Positions 51,901 through 62,617 of a stretch of 64,000 bases of DNA are shown one piece after another; positions within the stretch are counted from its first letter, which is position 1; each line of letters begins with the position of its first letter. The translations under genes were made by a program, and so were the position numbers. This stretch comes from Acanthochromis polyacanthus (taxonomy: Eukaryota > Chordata > Actinopteri > Pomacentridae), in NCBI RefSeq assembly GCF_021347895.1, contig NC_067120.1, positions 20,259,361 through 20,323,360 on the forward strand, read 5' to 3'. The notes beneath the pieces are model-generated. The model did not search any database, was not told the origin of the DNA, and saw only the letters and a program-made list of their open reading frames with translations.

Positions 51901-54900
51901 ATCAACCAAAATCCAGCTGGATGTTAGTTGATTTTCTTCTGAATGTTCTTAAAGAAACATTTTTTTAGCATTTCTTTTTTTTCCCACCAAAAAATGTTCA
52001 AAAATTCCCCAAAATATTTTGAAAATGTGGAAGTGTTCACTGTGAAAATATATATATTTTTCCCACATTTTAAAACTTTAAAAAGGGTCAGTTTGACCAG
52101 CAGGACGACACAAGAGTTAAAACAAGATAATTTAAAGATTGTTTGACTTAACAAGATATTTAAGATACATTATCTTAAAACAAGTCCCTCCATCTTGCTG
52201 AAGTGTCATTTCCTAAGTGAATTTATCTTAAATCAAGTGGGATGAGACAATTTGACTAAAAATAAGACAAATAGACTTGGTAAGATTTTAAGTTTTTGCA
52301 GTGATCTCAAGCACAACATGATGCCAAACCTTTGCATAGCAGACATGTTGTTATAAGAAGAGTGTCATCAGAGTGCAGCGTTCACAGGACAATCTGCTCT
52401 ACTGTGTGCCTCGGTCATTCAGTTGGCCGGTGTAGCACCTTTCAGGAGTCCTCTGCATCAGCATCCCTGCTATGTTTTGTGACTGGCCTCATGCAAAATA
52501 ATGCAGCTGGCTGCTAAAGTCATCTGTGCTGAGTTGAAAGAGATGTAAGAGTTTGAATCTCTTGCTCTAATCCACTTCGTCCATGAGCAACTGAGTGGAA
52601 CATTATGAATGACTTCCAGGACATACAGTCTAAACTATGTGCACCTAGCCACATACTGAAATGATAAGATATCTCCCCTCTTTACAACAGCTGTTTTCTC
52701 ATTCTGCCCTCAAAGAGGCTGTTTAAGACAAGTGAGCACTTTTGATTTCTGACATGGTCGGATGGCATATTTTTCCAGCTTGTTCTGATTGAGCATAACC
52801 TGTTCTGTAGGGATTTAGGAGGATTTATGGTTTGTCCAGACTGCATGTCAGATGGTCAGGGATTGTCAGAGGCCAACACCAGATAGGGGGTGTCTGCGTC
52901 GCATATTATCTGTAACTTTTTGGAACAGACAATCTAACATTCAAAGCCTCTTCACGCTGTGATCAACCAGCTGTGTGAAGGTCAAAGAGGCACAGTGTCG
53001 CTCTCACCGTTTGTGGCATTTTTTCCAACCCAGTGCATCACTATCAGTAGCCGTTTTGCAGTAATGTATTTTAATGTGCATTTGTATCACATTAGAGAAA
53101 GTTAATGGAAACAGCTTGAGTAAATCACATTGTCTCAATGTGGCAAAAACATTTTTACACTTGGTTGAGGCGGTTTTCATTTTGCACGTAATGAGAGACG
53201 ATAACGTCTTTCCGTAATTAGTTCTGACACAGCAAAGATTTACTGTACATGAACCAGGAGCTGTTTCCACCTTTTCTGACGTAGCAGAGTAATTACAACT
53301 TTCCCAACTTTTGTTTCTTCTTAGTAGTTTTTTCAGCAGTTGGCAAACAGCCACTCCCCTTTTCACTTCGGTACATCTTTGATTTCTCTCACAGCAGAGA
53401 TGCAAACAGAGGAGGTGAAGAAGTGACATGAGGAGAGTCTAGGCAGCAGGAATTTAACAAAATGAGACATCCTCGCCCAAAGCTGTTGTTTCAAAATGAC
53501 ATACGGTAAATCTGATGCATGCTACAGCTGGATAATCCGTCCATTGTTTTGTTGCAGTCAGTTTTATCTTTGTCAGATGAGTAGGACAGTGTGCGTGAAA
53601 GGTTGCAGTCCCTTATATGTTTACTTTTAATTCAACTAACAGTGTGGCATAATGTGACGAGATACAGAAGAGGAACAATACACAAAATTGTACGACAGAA
53701 ATAAAGATTGACTATGTTCTGATTGAGTGATATCTACAAGGGTACTATAAAATTCTTGGCCTCACCCAGAAAATAGAGGTTTACCTCCAATTGTGGGGGA
53801 GAACTGTGTACTGTAAAGCCTTATATCACTGTCCAGACTCAAAAGTCTGTCATGTCTTTGCAAGGACAGGAAAACTTCAAGCTGTAGTGCTATTGCTCCA
53901 AGACAGGCACCCCTCCACACAACACAAAGCCTTCCTCTCCTTTATTTATCTGATTGCTTCAAACATTTGGGTTGTTGTAGAACGTGGTACAAAAATTTAT
54001 GGGGTACATTTATACCCCATAATGGGAGTCATATCGCATGTTTCCAGGTGAGGCTCAGACCTTTTAAAGTACACCTTTACAGTACGCACAAACTTATTGG
54101 CTCTTTTTCACGACATGGTTCATAAATTCCAGTTGTGTGTGACACTTCTTTACACACACTTTTTTGCCACATGTGAGAAAAAGGCACATGAAGGACACAC
54201 CTGTGCTCATAGCCTCCTTGATCCTCCAGATGCAATTTAAGAATTGAGACATCCTCAATGTCGCAGCAAGATTACTAGTAATAATGACTAGAACTCCTCA
54301 GAAATCGTTTCCAACTGGGCAAGTTGTATTTATGCTCTTATGTCAGCTGGTATCATCCATGTTTCATGTTGTCTCACTAAAGTGAAGTGAAGAAACGTAA
54401 AGATCAGTGTTCTTAAACGTACCTACAGATAACCACTGTCACCGGATGGAGAGTAGACGGAACCATTTTCAATAATTAGAAGTTCTTAATTTTGTCTGCA
54501 TGTGTCAAGATGTGATTGACGGTGATGCAGTATGATTAAACTACAAAGGAAATGTAAGAACTCTTTTCAGCAGAAAATTGAATGTCCTGTAAGTTGACTT
54601 GGATTCTTGGTAAAGAATGGGCATTTTATTTGCAGATCAGCGATAAAAATGTTATGTGCTTTAAACTCAGACACAGTGTTAAAGACAAATTCTTTTTCAA
54701 ACTACAAATGTGCACTGTCTGTGCTGCTTTAAAAACATGTAGGAACACATGCTTTTACTGCAGTGCACTATATGCACCATCCTGGAATAAGAAAGCCTCC
54801 CGTCCTTCCTGTTTTTTGAGCAGCCTGGGACTTACTCGTACTTTGAATTTGCTTTGGGCAGTTGCTTTGTTGGCGCGACAGGTTCAGAAATTCCTTCTGG

Positions 54901-57900
54901 GGAAATCCCTCAGCTTTCAGCTACTCACTATGAAATGCAGTGAATTACTTCCTGGATAGATTGCTTTGTTTTCATTTGTCCGTTAAACAGAAAAACCTGC
55001 CGTGTTGTTTCTACAGTGCAGTAGTAACGTGCTAAGCTTTATCTGCTGATGCTGCTCCCTGTATGAGCCAGCCACTACATCACCCCACATGCAATTCTTA
55101 CTCTCATTTACTGCAAAAGGCGGTTTCAATCCAAACTTATTTTTGTCAGTGCAACAGTCTGTTTTGTGTAGTTTGTCTAGGTGTGGGATGTTTTATGAGC
55201 GCCTTATCTTTGTGTGGGTTTTCTTTGTTTTGGGCGCAATGTGAAAGTCTTTAAATCAAAGTTGTAAAAAAAAATGTATTTTACATTTTGACAGTGGCAT
55301 GGTGGCTGACAGTTTCGCTTTGCAGCTAGAAGATCCTGGTTCGCATCCCGGGATCTTTCTGCATGGAGTTTGCATGTTCTCCCAGCACATGTGTGGGTTT
55401 TCTACGGGTAAACCGTCCAAAAATATGCTGAAGTTAACTGGTTACTCTAAATTGCCCATAGGTGTGAAGTGAGTGTGATTGTTTGTCTGTATATGTAACT
55501 CTGTGACAGACTGGTGACCTGTCCAGGGTGTCCCCTGCCTTCACCCTAAGTCAGCTGAGATAGGCTCCAGCCCACGACCCTAATGAGGATTAAGCGGTAG
55601 ATAGATAATGGATGGATTTTAAAAGGAAAAGTAATCATCTCAATTGAAGCACATTGTCTTTTCTCGGCACAGGCAAAGAGAAACTGCTACTTAAATCAGC
55701 ACAGGGATGATCTATGCAGGGCCTCCATGGAGGCAGATGTAATCTTAACCACAGTAGACTAAAAATAAACACGCTCCGCTTAAAACATCCCCTGCCTTAT
55801 ATATAGTACCTCTAAGTGCAAGAAATAATAATATATACTGGACGATACACCTACAAAATGATACATCTTCACTACAATAAAAAAACAGTCAGGTCAAGGT
55901 CATGCACCCTAAAAGGCACATCTACATTACCAACAGGCTTAGTGTGTGCAATATGAATGAAATCCCTCAACTAGTTTCTGAGATATGATCCGGAAACCCA
56001 AAAATATTTGAAGTGCCTCACTATGACCTTGAAAATCAGGTCAAGGTCATACACCCCAAAAGGCACATCTATACTACATAGAGATGGCCTGGGTGCAATA
56101 TGAATGAAATCCCTCAAGTAGTTTCAGAGATATGCTCCGGAAACGAAATGCTGACGTACGGATGTATGGACGGACAGACGGACGGACGGATGGACAGACG
56201 GACGGACGTGCCCACGCCAATACCCCCCTCCGTGCCTACGGCCGGCAGGGGATAATATCTAAAGAATGCATACACTCTGTTTGCTCGTCCACATGTTTTT
56301 TCTACTTAATACCTTTTTGCTTCTCCATTTTCAGAGTCTTTCTCATGAAAATATGCAGCCCTTCCTGATATGACTGCAAACTTTAACTTCCTTAATATAG
56401 TGTATTTATGCATCCAGTGCTGCTTGGCATTGATTCTTCAGATCTGTACAACTGTACTGGAAGATGGTGATGTTGATTCACAGCGCCGTCTAACCTTGAC
56501 TGTGCATGTGCATATAGTTACAGACTAATTAAAGAAAAAACCCGATGAAATGAGTAGAGAAAGATGCTTCAGTCACATCAAGTCCTGTATTGACAGTCAC
56601 CTCTTGTCTTTTTCTTTACTTATTGCACCCCAGTCGTCGACCACAATTTTTGTTGTCTTTTCCAACAGATCTAAAATCTCCTATTGAAACACTGGCCAGT
56701 TGAGCAGTCTTTGTGTCTCAAACCCCTGCCATTTGTGCCCCAACAACACACACTCCTTCACTTACATCTTTTCTTCTTGCAATCTTCATACTAAATCAGA
56801 ATTAACCAGACCTGGTCAGTATTTTTATGCATGCCACTGAACACGATTTAATGTTAACTGCTTAATTGTACCAGGCAGTGTATAATCTGAAGCACTAGGA
56901 TACAAGTATAAGCCACTGTTCATTTCAGTCAAAATGGTCCTTTTATCCGCTATCAGTAGGCTACATTTTTCTTTGCAATGGCAAACAACAACAACAATGT
57001 CCAAGCAGCAACCTACCACACTGAAAATTTCAAGTTGTGCTGAGTGTTTGGATTGTGCAGTCAGGCAGCCCTGCTAGTTTTTTGTGGATGGCAGAGTCTC
57101 CCTACATGCAAATATTTCACCAAAGCTATATCACATAGGTCACTACTTTTAGGGAACACCGAAGCTGAATCCTTTGCTTATCCCCACCAACGCCGACTGC
57201 GATTGGTTTAAAAAATACAAACAAGACATATTTTTCCCCAGAACGGTACTGTGGTGCAGCAAGGCCAATATGTTCGTCACAACAGGCACTAGCAGAAATA
57301 TTTTTCTTTTATCAGAAAAATATAGCCCCCGTATATAGGTCGCCCACTAGAGATGCAGGTTGATGCTTTTATGTGCCATCAAGCCAAAAGCTTCCCTCCA
57401 CTCTTAGTCTGGGTGAGATGTGATGACGCCCATCCCAAGTACTGATCAGCATCAAAGCAGCATCCTGTGTATTCAGAGGCAGTGAGCAACGGACTTTCAC
57501 AATAATAACAATTAGAACAAAACTGCATTAACGCATGATAACATAATTGCCGGCGTTAATTAATCAGTGCCTTAACGCGTGTAGGTACTGTGGTTTTTCT
57601 TTACTCTTTTAATTTGTAATACAGCTATCTCTACATTTTGCTTGAAAAATGTTTTACTTTTGTTTATTTTCAGATCTAGATACGACAAAAAGCATCTGAA
57701 GATGAGCCACAGACCACAGGGGAGCATTTACTGTGAATGTTTTATCCTCACCTTCCTCATGTTCTCTAGTTCGAGCTGTTTGGCCTCGTTGGCAGTCTGC
57801 AGCTCCCTCATCCTCAGCTCCAGCTCCTCCTGTTCAGCCTGCTGCTTCAGTCGCAGGTCCCGACGTTTCTGTCGGGCCTCACGGTGCGGCGCTGGTCGAC

Positions 57901-60900
57901 CCTGACGCAGTAGATTCACACAGGTCTGAACGGCTGAGAGGCAACATGGAAGAGACATAAACATCATTTTGTGATTTCCATTCAAAGGTGTGGTTTTTGC
58001 TTACTCTTTTTTCAGTTACAGCACCCTCCATAATTATTGGCACCCCTTGGTTAAGATGTGTTCTTTAGCTTCTAATAAGTTCATTTTTTTCTAAATCATA
58101 TAGGGCCACAATGGAAAAAAAGAGGAAAATCCAACCTTTAATTTAAGTGCATTTATTCAGTTTGGGGGTGGGGGGTGGGGGGGAATCACACATTAAGAAA
58201 TAATTCTTTTACACCAAAATCATGTGTGCCACAATTATTAGCACCACTGATGCTAATACTTTGTACAACCCCCTTTTGCCAAAAGAACAGCGCCTAATCT
58301 TCTCCTATAAGACATTTTTGTACAGTTTTCAGTGTGGGCACATGAAAGTTGAATTTATTTTAAGGCTTTCAACACATCTTAACCAGGGGTGCCAGTAGTT
58401 ATGGAGGGCGCTGTACGTATAAAAGGGCTTGTTCAGTTTTTGTTTTTAGAACTTTCAAGTTTTAGATGAACTATGTAAAACTAACAAATGTGTATTTGCA
58501 GCTGTGGGAGTGAATGAGTGCTAGAACAACCTGAGTCACTACAATGAGGCCTGCAGCAGCAGAAATCAGTGGTTGTTATCTGATGGGTAATGAGAGGATA
58601 CGATTGCCTGTGATTTTAAGTTTCGAATGAAGTCTTCTCACACCCACCTTGGATCCACTCTTGCTTCTTCTTCTTGTCTGACGCACTGATTTCAAAGCTT
58701 TTTTGTGATGATCTGATGAGGAAAAGACACTTCTTTCCATCTTTGTCTTGTAAAGGCTGCAATGAAAAACAACATGTACAGATTTTAGCAACTGAAAAGT
58801 GCACAGATGTGAGCAAATATGAGGAATAAACAACAATATGGGAATTGCCCTTAAGGTCCACTGTGCTGAATGTACACATAGCTCCATAGGTTAGTAAGCC
58901 ACTGTTACAAGGATCCCAGTGCTATGAAGGAAATTTTCTCTCACCTACTGAACTTTAAACACTAATTGATAACATGTAGAGTTGACATGGCAATCATTAA
59001 TCTGAAACATTTTGTGTTACAATATTCAGTTGTCTGTCAGCTGTATGGCCTTGAAGGTTAGGGAGCTGACAGACAACTGAAGATTGTATTCAGACACCTG
59101 AAATGTTTTATTCAAACAGCAGGTTCTTGCCTCCACACTGCAGTTTCCGTCCAGCAGAATGTCTCCTTTCTTTTCAGTCAGGTCCTCCCCAACATAGTAG
59201 GAGATGCAGCTGGGCTTCAGCATGAACCAGCGCTCCGTCCAGTTCTTCCTCTTGTGACCCTTCTTCATCATGTAGCCCTGCAGAGAGAAAGGAGGATATG
59301 AATGGAGGTGATGTCAGCCAACAAATATTCTAATATTACTGAGTTTCAATTTATTTGTCTCTACATGACCCCAGCAATGCATTTGTACATTTTTTATTTA
59401 CATTAAGATTTACAGCCGTGCCTCACAGACCACAAACTCTGTTCTTTTTTATCAATTTGCAATTAACTATTTTTTCATTTCATGAGCCTCTTCTGTTGTT
59501 TGGTTTGAAGCTAGTTGCTGTATATTTTAGTACTTCAGTTTCTTTGTATTTTTTAAATCCATACATTTCCATTTTTTTCTTGCAAACCGAGTAAACCCTC
59601 AGCTGATGAACATTTTTCTGCCTAATCACAGACAAACACTTGTCACCCTACAGGACTTTGTCATGAGATCACTGTCTAAGAAGAGATTTAAAATGTGGAA
59701 CAAGCTCTGACACTTTGAGCAATATCTAAAAACAGGTCAGACGTGTTAATCCATTCATCTCTCAATGCTTCCAATAGAGCTTTAGCTCTAAGAATGAATT
59801 GGTTCCTCAAGATAAATCTTTAGAAATGTGTCACTAACATAGAGTTTATTTATTTCCCAAAACAGTTGTAATTTGTGGCAGTATTACTCAAACAGGAGTA
59901 AATGGTGCAGTCTTTGCATGGGCAGGAAATGTAGACTGAATCAGCTTCAACAAGCCTGCCATTGGTCACTCATTTCAGACAGCTTTGTTCTTCCCTTCTG
60001 CTTTCTATGATTTCTAAATCCAGTCCAATACAGGAAACAACAACCTCCAGGCAGCAACCTAAGTTTTGCCAAGGATTTGGATTATACGGTGAGGATGCTC
60101 TGTAACTTTTTTCTGTTGATTTTCCATTTTATTCACAATACTCGTCTCCCTGCTTGCAAATGTTTCACCAAACAGTTCCACTTGTCACTATTTAGGAAGC
60201 ATGATGACAGTGAGATCATTATGTCCTACAAAACCAGCTGACTAAGTGAGACTACTGCCTGCAAAAGCTGAAAGTAACTAAAGAACAAGGATTTGTTTTT
60301 GTAGACTTGTGGCCGACCTGTTTGAGCACATCCAAGATGAGCTCCTGGTAGACCTCGCTGATGCCCATGGAGAGCGTCTGGCGGTCCATGCCCTTGCTGA
60401 AGTGACCCGATCCCACCAGGCTGATGAGCTCCCAGGCATTCAGACACTGCTGCTTTGAGCTCAGCTTCAGCTTGTAGTCTTCGAAACGCTCCTCCACCCA
60501 GCTGCCCCCCATCGCCTCCGTCAGCTTCCGCAAGAAGTACTCGATCTGTGTTTGGAGACGGAGGCAAAACACACAAACCAATGCAAAATTGTATTCATTA
60601 AACATACAGCTGTTTATTTATAATCAAAGATGGTTGCCACTGTTCTGTATTTTTTCTTCTATTTGCCTCTTTGGGAGTTGATTGCTCCATATAAATTTAC
60701 ATTTCTTCTGCAAACAATCTTCCTGTGATTCAGCTCTGATGTTTGTTATACTCAACAATAAATCTTCCAGCATTTGTAAAAGAACAGGAAGCTGGAAACT
60801 TCCTTTTCTGCTCTTGAGCAACACACGCTTTCAACTGACCACTTGCTGAAACAGAGAAGTAGCACATATACAATATACAATGAACATACTATGCTGCATA

Positions 60901-62617
60901 TCTTACTTCTTGTAAAAAAATACAAAATAAAATCCACTGTGTAGGAACTATATGATCATTTAAATGGAGAACAGTCTCTTTAAACCACACATGGTCAGAG
61001 TAGGAACTTATAATTGGCTGGCTGATTTGGCCCCTTTTACGTTAATGGCTTCCCCCGTTTTAGCACGCAAGTCAGTTGTTTTTTTAAAAGAGCTTATCCA
61101 GTCTATACATTTACAGTTAACTGTTGTTGGTCAAAGCAACTGTAAATTAAACTGGATTGCAGCCAGTAGCTGGCAGCTTCACGAGTGTCCAGAGCAGTTA
61201 ACAAAATGTGGAGCTCACAGTGGCCTCAAGTACAGCTGGGTTAAATGAGTATCTACTAATACGTGTCTTTAGCTTCAAATATTAAAAAAGATTAACCATT
61301 TTAAGTTACACAGTCTGCTTGGTCAGAAAGAAAAAGTTTTTTTGTTGTTGTTTTGTACAGTTTGATGAGACAATTCTTCATGTAAATGAAGTGAAATGGC
61401 TGATCAATGTATTATATATCGAGTAGTTTGGCATCAAAGAGTAAAGGGCTTCTCTGCCTCAAACTGCATTAACTGTTTTGGTATCAAGACTTAAAACTCA
61501 GATACTGTTGACTTCAGTATATTAAAAGCAACTGAGTCAGCAGTTAAGTCCGATTGAGACTTTGAATTCTTTCACACAATACATAGTGAAGTCCAAACTC
61601 AATGTTGTCCAGAGTGAAACTAAAATAATAGGGTCATTACTTTCTGCTAACAGTCCCACAATGCAAAGTGGCACATTTTAAGGATTTAGAAATGATGATG
61701 GCACAAAATGATGCCCTTACTGAGTTCACCCTCTGAACCCAAAGAAATTTCTGGGCGTTCTGTTCCTGTCTTCTATGGAAATAGAACAAACATTGCTAGC
61801 AGTGAAGATAAAATGTCTTCTGTGCAGTAAACAGGTCCATAATGCCATAAATCATAACAAAAGATGATACTTGATTATTTATTTCACAACAAATGAATCT
61901 TGAAAGACATTTTACTGCTTACATTTATGATAGATTTCCATACTTCTCCTCCTATCTGCTCTGTGTAAACACAGCCTGCAGTTCAGCCCAGCCTCATAGT
62001 TCCTGAATTTTTGTCACATGCCTGACTCACTCATGGCTTCACGGTGTCACAGAGGTGTACAAAGTTTTGTTGTTTACAAATTCTGGTTTTGGCAAATTTT
62101 CAAATGAGAAATGTAGAAAGAAATTATTTTGATGAAATATTGTGATTTTAAACTCACATTTGGTTTGGCACAATGCAGGTCATGGTTCAAGGACTGTTAG
62201 AAAGTCAAAAGTCTGATATATTTCCCCTATAAACAGTGCAATTTTAGCATTTCTAAAATAATGATAGCATGCCTGTCAAACCCACTGGCCTGTATTGGGA
62301 CTCAAAGGGTTCATAAATTCTTATCAGTACAGATGTGTGTTCAGTTCTGGACATTAACTGGGCTTATCAGATCAGAGCAGTTTGTCCTAAAAAAATATAT
62401 CTTCTCTTTGATTTTTAGGAGTGATGCGGTGGTGAAGACTCACCTCCTCAGTGACGATGATCAGCGGGTATCTGTCCTCAGACAGGAAGTTGAAGATGCA
62501 CCAGATCTTAAAGGCGTCGTCGTCGGAGATGAGCAGCTGGCTTCGTTCCAGGTTCTTCCTGGAGCTCAGTGTCCAGCACATTTTGTTGAAGTCCTGACGG
62601 TCAAAGTTATCTGTCAC
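39849..62617 (-). CDS. swap70: swap70 gene (coding exons 3-12; 5' end outside window)
   Basis: Switch-associated protein 70, a PIP3-binding signalling protein that links phosphoinositide signals to Rac and actin. Ten exons join in frame: 62444-62617, 60318-60545, 59131-59277, 58648-58756, 57752-57933, 47481-47588, 46202-46368, 42342-42540, 40810-40906, 39849-39967. They encode about 508 residues; with the roughly 80 expected from two missing exons this fits the human length of 585. Order of parts: rest of the N-terminal region, PH domain ([14 protein letters not shown] to [13 protein letters not shown]), long Glu/Gln/Arg-rich coiled coil, and a C-terminal tail with NWGPAAF. The paralogue DEF6 is excluded, because its PH region and tail differ and it lacks NWGPAAF near the end. 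Intron phases agree at every junction. One intron is GC-AG. Intron 7 is about 10.2 kb. Which teleost duplicate (a or b) this is cannot be told. Confidence 0.96.
40810..40906 (-). CDS. swap70: swap70 exon 11
   Basis: 32 codons plus one base: [20 protein letters not shown] then [12 protein letters not shown]. The acceptor is gtgtgaaccag and the donor cag|gtaaga. It matches the human segment around [20 protein letters not shown], at the junction of the coiled coil and the C-terminal actin-binding part. Confidence 0.95.
41103..41200. repeat. LINE-tail-like dispersed repeat
   Basis: aaggcaaggcaaatttattt, tatagcacatttcaaca and ttcaaagtgctttaca form a very common fish dispersed sequence linked to LINE 3' ends. 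It lies in swap70 intron 10. Confidence 0.65.
41780..42302 (+). repeat. dispersed repeat family R1, copy B
   Basis: It begins aacaagaaaagcactcagag and ends ttccttggtggagtaac after gcagacggacagacag. It is homologous over about 450 bases to 33997-34612 in the opposite orientation. It ends about 40 bases from swap70 exon 10, inside intron 10. Confidence 0.8.
42342..42540 (-). CDS. swap70: swap70 exon 10 (coiled coil)
   Basis: One base plus 66 codons: [20 protein letters not shown] through [16 protein letters not shown] to ALEQYQ. The acceptor is gtgtggaccag and the donor cag|gtcagc. Pure Glu/Gln/Leu/Arg composition shows it is the end of the coiled coil. Confidence 0.95.
45385..45962. mobile_element. 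Harbinger-like 578-bp element
   Basis: Terminal inverted repeats, gaccctgtccacacgtatcc at the left and the complement of the right end ggccatgtccacatgtatcc, are flanked by TTA target duplications (45382-45384 and 45963-45965). The 3-bp TTA duplication fits PIF/Harbinger. A 68-codon frame at 45649-45855 ([20 protein letters not shown]…) may be a coding remnant. It lies in swap70 intron 9. Confidence 0.75.
46202..46368 (-). CDS. swap70: swap70 exon 9 (coiled coil)
   Basis: 55 codons plus two bases, beginning [20 protein letters not shown] and ending RKLQA plus CG. The donor is CG|gtcagt and the acceptor ttctcaaag. The split Arg codon CG|G is completed by exon 10. This is nearly identical to the human protein over [11 protein letters not shown] and LEQYLQRV. 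Confidence 0.95.
46750..47000. repeat. dispersed repeat family R2, fragment
   Basis: gcctgcagttcaaatctctg, tttttgtcacatgact and gatgaaatgtaatgtcac resemble parts of the elements at 49.2-49.9 and 61.7-62.3 kb. It is diverged and partial, in swap70 intron 8. Confidence 0.45.
47481..47588 (-). CDS. swap70: swap70 exon 8 (coiled coil)
   Basis: 36 codons in phase 0: [20 protein letters not shown] followed by [16 protein letters not shown]. The acceptor is ttttgtccag and the donor atg|gtacat. It aligns with the human stretch [20 protein letters not shown]. Confidence 0.94.
49191..49861. mobile_element. family R2 non-autonomous element, copy 1
   Basis: The outer ends are accctctgaacc (left) and ggggtttagagggttaa (right), complementary as short terminal repeats. 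Interior words (tttgatgaaatatcac, caaacccactggc) are shared with 61.7-62.3 kb. It is probably a MITE; the boundaries are approximate. It lies in swap70 intron 7. Confidence 0.5.
51358..52303. mobile_element. MITE with a second MITE inserted
   Basis: The outer element runs from cactggaaaaaatg to ttaagtttttgcagtg, the CACTG/CAGTG ends of a common fish MITE whose terminus reads acttggtaagatttta. It is split by another element at 51573-52120. No clear 8-bp flanking duplication remains. It lies in swap70 intron 7. Confidence 0.6.
51573..52120. mobile_element. inner MITE, TTAAC/GTTAA ends
   Basis: The left end is ttaaccttcctgttgtcctc and the right end gggtcagtttgaccagcagg then acgacacaagagttaa, the known fish TTAACCCTCCTGTTGTCC-type foldback. 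Its core is a strong hairpin: arms 51874-51906 and 51926-51957 around the palindrome atccagctggat. Confidence 0.65.
55293..55617 (+). mobile_element. tRNA-derived SINE, copy 4
   Basis: Box B is GGTTCGCATCC at 55338-55348. The head is more decayed than in copies 1-3, and the body and (TGGA)n tail are present. Flanking duplication is unclear. It lies in swap70 intron 7, antisense to the gene. Confidence 0.85.
55838..56256. repeat. dispersed repeat with internal duplication and TCAAGGTCA sites
   Basis: Two related units, about 55888-56000 and 56038-56150, share ggtcaaggtcatrcaccc, aaaggcacatcta and gcaatatgaatgaaatccct. A gacggacggacgga tract follows. The extended half-site TCAAGGTCA, which fits ERR and NR5A receptors, occurs in each unit. 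Confidence 0.7.
56990..57170. repeat. dispersed repeat family R3, copy 1
   Basis: Shares gcagcaaccta, tttggattgtgcagt, tctccctacatgcaaatatt and tcaccaaa with 60030-60200 in the same orientation. Diverged; in swap70 intron 7. Confidence 0.55.
57752..57933 (-). CDS. swap70: swap70 exon 7 (start of coiled coil)
   Basis: Two bases plus 60 codons, from AVQTCVNLL through [20 protein letters not shown] to LELENMRK. Strong heptad-like Glu/Gln/Arg/Leu content marks the start of the coiled coil. The acceptor is ggctctcag-type (…gagaggctgag on the plus strand), the donor aag|gtgagg. Intron 7, which follows, is about 10.2 kb, the longest in the gene. Confidence 0.94.
58017..58415. mobile_element. Tc1-like MITE
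   Basis: The ends tacagcaccctccataatta and the complement of the right end tacagcgccctccataacta are inverted repeats, with TA at the outer edge as in Tc1/mariner. At about 400 bp with no transposase frame it is non-autonomous. It lies in swap70 intron 6. Confidence 0.85.
58648..58756 (-). CDS. swap70: swap70 exon 6 (PH domain, second half)
   Basis: 36 codons plus one base, [14 protein letters not shown] to KKKKQEWIQ, completing the PH domain including its C-terminal helix. The acceptor is tttcattgcag and the donor aag|gtgggt. The last base G joins CC of the next exon to make Ala. The KKKK run doubles as the basic patch reported as a nuclear localisation signal in the family. Confidence 0.95.
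59131..59277 (-). CDS. swap70: swap70 exon 5 (PH domain, first half; GC donor)
   Basis: 49 codons in phase 0, beginning [20 protein letters not shown] and ending GNCSVE. This is the beta1-beta4 part of the PH domain, with the basic cluster that contacts the PIP3 headgroup. The acceptor is ctctctgcag. The donor is GAG|GCAAGA, a GC rather than GT splice site; no in-frame GT nearby would keep the reading frame and the conserved residues. Confidence 0.95.
60030..60200. repeat. dispersed repeat family R3, copy 2
   Basis: Counterpart of the repeat at 56990-57170 (ggcagcaaccta, tttggattatacggtga, tctccctgcttgcaaatgtt, tcaccaaa). It lies in swap70 intron 4. Confidence 0.55.
60318..60545 (-). CDS. 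swap70: swap70 exon 4
   Basis: 76 codons in phase 0, from [14 protein letters not shown] to ELILDVLKQ. The acceptor is ccaaacacag. The donor cag|gtcggc is weaker than usual after the GT. The segment contains the highly conserved [12 protein letters not shown] stretch that leads into the PH domain. Confidence 0.95.
61728..62312. mobile_element. family R2 non-autonomous element, copy 2
   Basis: Starts accctctgaaccc and ends gggactcaaagggttcat, a decayed inverted pair. The interior has gttcctgaatttttgtcaca and caaacccactggcc, as in copy 1 at 49.2 kb. It lies in swap70 intron 3. Confidence 0.5.
62444..62617 (-). CDS. swap70: swap70 exon 3
   Basis: 58 codons in phase 0, beginning [17 protein letters not shown] and ending PLIIVTEE. 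The acceptor is ctgctgtgctgcag and the donor is gag|gtgagt. It corresponds to human SWAP70 from about residue 81 (VQDNFDKIEFNRMCWTL). The upstream frame is closed, so the preceding exons must lie further right; none is recognisable before position 64000. Confidence 0.95.

Noticed and set aside
53004..53429. 141-codon minus-strand frame in swap70 intron 7
   Set aside because: On the swap70 strand, but does not resemble SWAP70, lacks plausible splice phases with exons 7 and 8, and the two exons already join perfectly without it.
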